Assembly (NCBI RefSeq): GCF_963678635.1
Contig: NC_087069.1
Location: 49,681,892-49,745,891, forward strand
DNA: 64,000 nucleotides
Direction: 5' to 3'
DNA from: Symsagittifera roscoffensis
Taxonomy: Eukaryota > Xenacoelomorpha > Acoela > Convolutidae
Below are positions 57,310 through 64,000 of this stretch, piece by piece; positions within the stretch are counted from its first letter, which is position 1, and each line of letters opens with the position of its first letter. The position numbers and the translations under genes were made by a program. The notes under the pieces are model-generated. The model saw only the letters and a program-made list of their open reading frames with translations, was not told the DNA's origin and did no database searches.

Positions 57310-59770
57310 TTTATTTTATTTCATATAAAAGTATATATTGACTCAATCCAAATCTTTCTTATTCTTCTTAAATTTCTCGAACATTCTAGACTAATCAACC
57401 AGATACTACAATGCTAATTTATGCCATTTTCTTGATTTGCGAAACAATTTGTTAAATTTAAAAAAAAAATTTTCCTCGAAAAATTTGATCTTCCAAGTAC
57501 CCTCATTATGAACAATTCAATTTGAAAAAGTGGCGTATGCAGCATTGATTTTAATTTCATTTTATCTGCAGTCAATGATTATGAAAAATGGTTTAAAATT
57601 GTAACAGGAAAGATTAGTTTTCAAGTTTTCACAAAAAGATGTCGATGGAAGCAGCAAATAACAATTTCAATTGGAGACAGCATGGAGTCCAAAGTGTGTG
57701 ATGAACTGTTGCTCATAGAGATAAAATTTACGATAACCAAATTATTATAAAAAATTGATGGTTTATTGAGAAAAATCATTGACCGTGCAGACGAACACGA
57801 TCGGTAGAAGAATGGTGGAAAATGACATGCGGCTGCTAGAGCTGAAGACGGTAAGCGAGCAAAGTTTGAATGACAGGTACTGTATATTTCAAGGATGATT
57901 GATCAATCTCTAAATATCACAAATTTTCAATGGTTTTCATTTGAAAAATCAAAATAATGAATCAAACTAATAAACCCACAGAAGTGAAGCAATTGTGTAA
58001 TCAGATAAACATTCAGTACCACTTTTTTAAATTCAAGATTTGTTTAGTCGATAGATCGTTTTATGAAATAGCTCAAAAAGCGTACGCCTTTTGTTTTTGA
58101 AAATAATAGCAAGTCTTTCTGCATTGAGGCTCAAATTTTAATTCCTCAAAGTAAAACTGTCTAACAAACTTTTTATTGGCAAAATAATTATGTCTTTGTT
58201 ACTCGTTCCAGCTTAAGATAACACAACATAAGTGACGTTTATCGAAATGCATTGAAACTACAAAATGGCACTAACAACATTTCGGAAACTGCTGTAGCCG
58301 AATTGGTGTGAAAGCATTGTTTAGTGTGAAACAGCTATCATCCTGACGGAATCCGAAGATTCAGCTAGAGTGTTGATGAAAAGGCTTGATTTTTTATCTT
58401 ACAATTTCAAACAACTAACCGTTTTTCGAAGACAGGTTTTGTTAATAGAGAAGACAAATATCGATACAAAAATGAGAAGAAATATCATGATGCGAACTGT
58501 TTTGATACTGCTAGTGATCAGAACGTGAATGTGAAAGCTTGGATCACCTCAAACATATATTGAAAGAAAGGTTGAACTCTTGATAACACAATTAGTTGTA
58601 GATGAATAATCGAATATTTTGGTCAAAAAGCCACCGTATTTCGAGAGGCAATAGCGTAATCATGGAAACAATCAAAAGATCAGATTTATATTAATAAACA
58701 TTCAAAATTTGATTTGTTGAGCAGAGGGTTAATCAATGATTATAACTGGTATCGCTTCAAACTTTTGAATAGAAAGCTCTAGCTAAAACCAATTTGAACT
58801 TAATTAGAAGATACTGAGAACAGTTGACCAGATTGTAGTATCAAATTAAAAAGTTATTTAATTGCATATTTTTTTAAAGGAAAAATAAAAAAATTTGGAT
58901 GGTCATAATATAACTCTGTATCCATAACTTGTCTTAGATTGTGTTCAGTCTTTCCCGATTGATTTTGCTGTTATTTGAATAACTTCTTTCCTTAAAAAAC
59001 GCAAATAAGTTTTCACCTGTTTATTTGATGGTCACTCTGTTCTGTCGTATATGTTGGCACACAAATAACAGTTTTACCACAGTTTCTAGGTCCGCTTTGA
59101 TGAATATTTTCAAAAATTCTGTTAGCACAATAAATTTAAAAAGATGTACTAAACGTTTTCGGGAAGCTCCGGAAATTGTTTCCTTTTTATTATAAAAAGT
59201 GGTATGTGCAAGTCTTAGAAATGGCTGCAGCAAAATTAAGTGTTGATCAGTGTTCTCGTTTTTCAAGATCTTTAGCCACTCAACTTATTAGCTCTTTCAA
59301 CCTTTCTATAAAGTCGAAGTTTTTGTCATAGATTTCAGACGTTTCTTCAGTCTCCTGTAGACACGGAAAAAGGAAATGTCGAAATTTTCCAGCCAATTTC
59401 ATTATTTTATAGTTTTCAACGTTTCGTAATTTTTCTTGTTTTTTACCTTCATTTAGCGTAAAGTAATTTTTCATTTTATTTCGAACAAATTGATCATTAA
59501 TTTTTGCCTAAATAGAGGTGGCGGCCGCCGCACTAGACGAATTTTCCTTTCTTCGAGGTTCAGCAATAAAACATCATTTTTGAAGGAAATCGTTCACCGC
59601 AGCCAACAGTTAAGCTACGCAGCCAAAATCTTGGCTTTCCTATACACCATACAGATTGGTTGCATATAATAGGTATATAACGTCATTTTACATGTAAACA
59701 AGCCAATACCCCCAAACTTTAGAAGGGAAAACATGCACCAACCAAAACCTAATTCCATTCCCGTTTCCAT
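57310..59770. other. No gene recognised
   Basis: AT-rich. A strong donor (gaagacg|GTAAGC at 57851) ends a short open stretch reading TIGRRMVENDMRLLELKT, but the acceptor is weak and the interval tiny. Everything else looks non-coding. Confidence 0.4.
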
Positions 59771-59773
59771 AAA

Positions 59774-59920
59774 GTGGCTGGAACATTACCTATTTTAACC
59801 CCCCTTAGAACATGCGTGCCCGAAAAAGTAGGGGCTTTAACCTCTTTGGGGGTTAAAAGTGGTAAGTACAACGGCACACCGAAAAAAAAGAGGGTTAAAA
59901 TCGGTGATTTTCCTAGCCAC
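59774..59920. mobile_element. Small MITE, 147 bp
   Basis: The left end gtggctggaacattacctat and the right end (reverse complement gtggctaggaaaatcaccga) continue to pair through ttttaaccc, giving inverted termini of about 28 bp. The inside contains a further short inverted repeat (gctttaacctc / gggggttaaaa). No ORF of meaning. The target duplication could not be defined; the ends may extend by aaa/ttt. Confidence 0.7.
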
Positions 59921-60039
59921 TTTTACTATACTACTCAGCTCACTGACAAATTGCATTGTCCCCATAGAGACCTTAAGAAAGTTTTGTGACTGTTTCCATC
60001 CAATTCAAGACTACCGGGGTTGAGGTGCACGACTCATGA

Positions 60040-61015
60040 TACGACCGAAACAACCGAAAGATGTCCACTTTCGACTTTTCAGTCAAACGATGTCCGATTT
60101 TGACTCTTTGAGTCGAATGACGCCCGTTTTAGACTCTGATCGACTTTACAGGACATTGTTCGACTTTGCTTGACTTTGTTCGACTATACCGGACATTGTT
60201 CGACTTCGTTCAACTTCGCTCGATTTTACCGGACATTGTTCAACTTTTATCAAAATTATCAGAAACTTTTCGCTTTTATCGGGAGTTAGACGAAGTGTCC
60301 TGAACCATAACGAAAGTCGGACACCATGTAACCGTTTTTTTTTTTCAAATCATGTGTCAAATACCTCAGCCTGGGCAGCCAAAAAATATAAAAGAAAAAC
60401 GACAAATTTGAGCATCGTAGATTTCCATAGCCCGGGCTGAGTTGTTCGACTTACGTTTCAATCAACCAGACCAAAAATGGCCTTGTTGTGACTATGTCTA
60501 TGTCTTGACCGACTTGATCAAAAATAAAATGGTTTTAAATGTGTTCGATGGAAGCCAATTATGTTGCGACTGACTACTCCAAAGGAAAACGTGTTCGACA
60601 GTGTTTGACGCAAGCCAGCTAGGTTTGGTCGGACTCAGCCGAATGAAAATGTGATCGACGGAAGCCAATTATAATTTGAACGACTCGAATAATTTAACTG
60701 TTTTTCGAACTTCTCAACCGATAGAAAATGTATTCAACATGGTTCGACCGTGTTCGACTTATGATTCGACAGTGTTCAACTGATGATTCGACCCCGCTCG
60801 ACTCATTATTTGATTATGTTCGACTCATGATCCGAACCTGTACGACCCATGATTCAACTCTGTTCGACTCAAGATTCAACCCTGATTTGACCGGCTCGAC
60901 TCATGAGTCAATCCTCTATCGACTCATGATTCGACCCTGTTCGACTCAAGATTAGACCCTATTCGACTCATAATGCCACCCGGTTTGACTCATGATTCGA
61001 CCCTGTTCGTTATTG
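60040..61015 (+). repeat. Minisatellite-like tract (gttcgactcatgattcgaccc)
   Basis: The first part (60040-60320) repeats ggacattgttcgacttt-type words. The second part (60720-61015) repeats a unit of about 22-26 bp, tgttcgactcatgattcgaccc, some ten times with substitutions. The frame 60728-60955 is a consequence of the repeat (recurring CSTxDS and RLMIR words). Confidence 0.85.
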
Positions 61016-61194
61016 GAATACTTTTGATGCTTTTTGGGATTATTTTTTTTATTATTCAAGATTGAAAAAATATGAGGAAGAATTCTTTTCCCTTTTAAAT
61101 ATGTTGAGAAAATTGCGAAAACTATCAGCCATCAGTATGAAACCATCAGAATCTTGGAAAAAACGATCAGCATTTGGGAGAAAACAACCTGCGT

Positions 61195-61400
61195 ACTTAG
61201 GGGCGGGGGACGGATTTCGACCCCCTGCCGACCCAAAGGGTTCCCTTCTACTTTTTTAGGATATCCACTTTTTTCTGAGTGACAATAAAAATCTTCTCTT
61301 GGCGTCTTTGGCGCGCCAAATTATACTTATCTCGGAGGGGGGGGGGGGAGGCGCTTTAGGGAATCAGCGCCAAAAAACCCGATTTTTTTTGTCGAAGTTT
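61195..61400 (+). mobile_element. Truncated relative of the hAT-type MITE
   Basis: Carries the diagnostic ccccctgccgacccaaaggg (61221-61240), then ggcgcgccaaatta, a G-run and a gcgccaaaaaacccga string. Same orientation as the 31.9 kb copy. Ends not defined. Confidence 0.7.
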
Positions 61401-63055
61401 TCCGCTAAGTGCTTAAAAATGCCTTTTTGGACTGCACAAAGTTTGGTAAAAAATGATGTCTTTATTGTGATTTAGAAGAGATAAGCAAAGCAAAAAAAAT
61501 CAACATTAAAAATCAAAATTCAGAAATTTTCGACAAAAATTGTCAATAAATGCTAATGAAACACTGAGCTGGCAATAGATAGAATTCAGAGAGCCGAAAA
61601 ATGCTGAATTCAATACAAATGGTGAAAGTCAAAAATCTGTACTTAAACGGTTACATCTTTGACTTGAGTTAAACAATTTTTCGATTCCTGCCTTCGGATT
61701 TCAGAAACGAAGGTTATGTCTTATGTCCTTTTGCTTAAACTCCTAACTTGCTTTCTTCCAAGCTGTGGTGCCTAATTGTTTACACTCAATCTGACTCTAC
61801 GAACACACATCGGTGGTTAATTACAATTGCAGAAATCACTAGTAGATTGTGGATTCTATTTAAGCTTTGGAGTTTCAGTTCCATGGTTGATTTTTAATCA
61901 GTTTCAGGGCTTGTCGTCAGGGTTGGCAGAAAACACAAAAATAACTCAGGCGTTCTAGTTGCTCTAATTCTTATGCAGCTGGATGCCCGCCTTCAGTTTG
62001 ATATCTGTCGAAAATATAACTGCCACGTTCATCAACGGCTCTGCTGCAAAAACTCATTTTCCACAGCAACGTTTAGGATCTATGATTTTTTTTCTCAATT
62101 TGTTTTATACTCCATATATTAATTGTGTGTATGGCGAACGCTATTCAAGCGACATTTTAGGTACTAATTTGATAAGGTTCTGAATTAAACAGAACTAGAA
62201 AGATTTCTTAAAAGTTGAGTTATCAAGGGTGGTGTATCAATGGTGATCAATGAAACACATATAAACAAGTCGTAAAACATGATGAGAAAAAAATCAATAT
62301 TTGAAGCATCTTGTTTGTTAGATTTTGATTTTTGCATCTTTTTTCAAATCGAAACAAAAGTTCTATGCAAAGTGTCTTGTCGGACCGTTTTTCATTTCTT
62401 TGCTGAACGAGACAGGGCCATTTAGTTCGCAGAATGATTCTCCTAAAATGACCCATTTTACGCCATTTTTTTGTTCAAAATCAATTCATTGCAATTTTTA
62501 CGCGTTTAGGTCAGGTGACGATGAAATCGTTTCTGTCGACATATTGGTAAAATCCATCAACTACTCTTTAAATAGATTTCAACTACTACTCTGCGAGCAA
62601 ACTGTAAATTAAAAACTCTCCAGAGCCCAGAACTAACCTCGTGAAAAAGGTTTGGATAACTCACTGAACTTTGAATCAAAAGGAGAGGCTTGAAAGAATA
62701 CCTTCAATTACTAATCAGTAAAATTTTTTTAGATATAGAGAAGAACAATCAGATAAACTGTAGCAGTTGAACAATGAATCAAAGCAATGTTTTGACAACG
62801 CAAAAGGAACAGAAAAGAGTTCGCTTTAGATGATTCTCACAATGTAGCAAAACTACTCGTTCTCAGTAAAAAAAATAAAACAATCGATCATATTAATATC
62901 ATAATCGTACTTTTGGCAAAATTATTTTTAAACTATAAGCGCCAATTTCAGATGTTCAAACGATTCGTAATTCATCATATCGATAACCTTTAAGAAATAT
63001 GAACAATTAAACTTTTGGAAATCTTTTACAATCTCTTTGAAAACAAAACGGGCCA
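61401..63055. other. No gene seen
   Basis: AT-rich, chance ORFs only (61983-62183, 62325-62612). Confidence 0.45.
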
Positions 63056-63059
63056 AAAA

Positions 63060-63345
63060 AGGCATTTTTAGGCACCTTTGGAACAATTTGACCAAAAAAA
63101 TCGCTTTTGTTGGCGAGCTCCCCCCGTCAAATTTGATATATATTAGACAACTTTAAAAATTATTTTCAGGTCAGTGAGCATAAAATGGATATCTGAAAAT
63201 ATTGGGGATTTCAACATAGTGGGGGGATCTCAAAATAGTGTGGGGAGTTGGGGTTTTTTGGTCGGCAGGGGGCTGTTGAATCACTGAGGTAGGGCGCAGC
63301 TCCCCCCCTCCCGACACACCTTCGCAAACCCGCTGGTGGCTTTAA
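63060..63345 (-). mobile_element. Relative of the hAT-type MITE, reverse orientation
   Basis: Contains ttttttggtcggcagggggc (63255-63274), the reverse of the diagnostic string, preceded by aggtcagtgagcataaaatgg and gatatctgaaaata, which match 34068-34100. G and C runs near the ends as in the 31.9 kb copy. Confidence 0.7.
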
Positions 63346-63462
63346 GTACAAAATTACAGTTTCTTTTAGTTCGGTAGCCAACTGAGGACCACTTAAAACA
63401 AAACCAAACCACCAAATTCGAAAGAAATTTGAAAAATAATGGGAAAAAAACTTTCAAAAAAT

Positions 63463-63545
63463 AATCGATTATAATCGATTATAATCAATTATAATGTTTC
63501 AGAAAATATTAACTTTTTAATTCATTTTCAATCGATTATAATCAA
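63463..63545. repeat. Tandem palindromic atcgattata words
   Basis: aatcgattataatcgattat followed by aatcaattataatg, then a further aatcgattataatcaattg near 63529. The 12-mer ataatcgattat is self-complementary. Similar words occur in the fold-back element at 42.2 kb. Confidence 0.6.
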
Positions 63546-63754
63546 TTGTTTTCAAAACTTATGGAAACTGACAATAAATATCCATTGTGACCTTATATTT
63601 TTTCTTTTTACTGAGTGCGGGTGAGTTTATGATTTCTAAAGACGATAGTATTGATCAGTTGGCTGACGCAACATATCTTTTCAGAGTATGCAAACCACAT
63701 AATAAAAAAAGTAAATACAAAATGTAGCAAGGTACCGAAGGTCAGCCCAAGACA

Positions 63755-63770
63755 TTCCTCGCGCGAGGAA
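63755..63770. other. Perfect 16-bp palindrome TTCCTCGCGCGAGGAA
   Basis: CpG-rich perfect palindrome in AT-rich DNA. It could be a protein-binding site or chance; nothing else nearby supports a function. Confidence 0.35.
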
Positions 63771-64000
63771 AAATTACCCTCCTAATGTATGATGAAAGGT
63801 TTTAAGAGGATGAGTTCGTTTTGCCCGCACCGATAGATAAATGGACAAAAATTGTATAAAAAAGGCTTTTTCTTGACTAAAATTTTGTCTGTATGATCAA
63901 TTATCATGGCACATGTAGACAATGTGAAGAATTTTTAATCCATTTAATTCGATTGTTTTCGAAAAACATAAGTTCAATACTATCCATTCAGGGGGCGACC

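Noticed and set aside
59515-59540. ggtggcggccgc resembles a cloning-vector polylinker with a NotI site.
   Set aside because: The match stops after 12 bases and the flanks do not continue as a polylinker, so vector contamination is not supported.

Overview
The window looks like invertebrate metazoan nuclear DNA. It is AT-rich (roughly 30-35% GC by eye outside position 1-3000), mostly non-coding, full of diverged repeats and mobile-element relics, and contains a 200-N assembly gap. The one confidently recognised host gene is split into short exons with canonical GT-AG borders and long introns. I cannot name the species.

Host gene. Three plus-strand exons (13176-13230, 16684-16842, 17693-17897) join in compatible phases. 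They encode most of the extended PHD finger (C2HC knuckle plus C4HC2H atypical PHD) of an AF10/AF17 protein (MLLT10/MLLT6, fly Alhambra). The third exon carries a one-base frame break in a short A run, after the HVTCAQ motif. I did not find the exon for the first PHD finger upstream, and I could not securely identify any exon downstream of 17897. Weak candidates with usable splice sites are listed at 35284, 41047, 46848, 48300 and 53621.

Left edge (1-2966). A clearly GC-richer block holds six plus-strand reading frames that alternate between two frames, overlap at their ends and are interrupted by two in-frame TGAs. They look like one decayed coding region of unrecognised origin. It is followed by a DNA segment with diverged inverted arms (3395-5275).

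Middle (10.8-39 kb). This contains locally duplicated intron sequence (one duplicate carries a dead splice donor), a 150-bp tandem repeat, and a large stepped tandem duplication (18.7-26.6 kb) whose last two copies are nearly identical. That duplication contains a broken minus-strand LINE reverse transcriptase. It is followed by a diverged 1.1-1.4 kb repeat array (27.2-30.1 kb), a 451-bp hAT-type MITE with an 8-bp target duplication and three relatives, a second broken LINE reverse transcriptase (33.4-33.9 kb), a tRNA-derived SINE with a second opposite-strand tail copy, and a tRNA-Arg-like relic.

Right half (39-64 kb). Features are further copies of an undescribed-looking dispersed repeat family with two conserved hairpins, a TA microsatellite, a 586-bp fold-back element with a perfect 40-bp central palindrome, a diverged direct repeat at 49-50.7 kb, a 468-bp near-perfect inverted repeat touching the gap, a 2.5-kb TATG-rich tract with three 0.5-0.6 kb units, a 147-bp MITE, and a roughly 1-kb TTCGACTCATGA-type minisatellite.

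The most promising unexplained item is the dispersed family (copies near 5.3, 15.5, 17.1, 18.4, 39.3, 43.6 and 48.0 kb). Its two hairpins keep pairing through base changes in different copies, which suggests selection or transposition acting on structure. The decayed ORF block at 1-2966 is the other item without an explanation. All reading was by eye; no database search, alignment or folding program was run.
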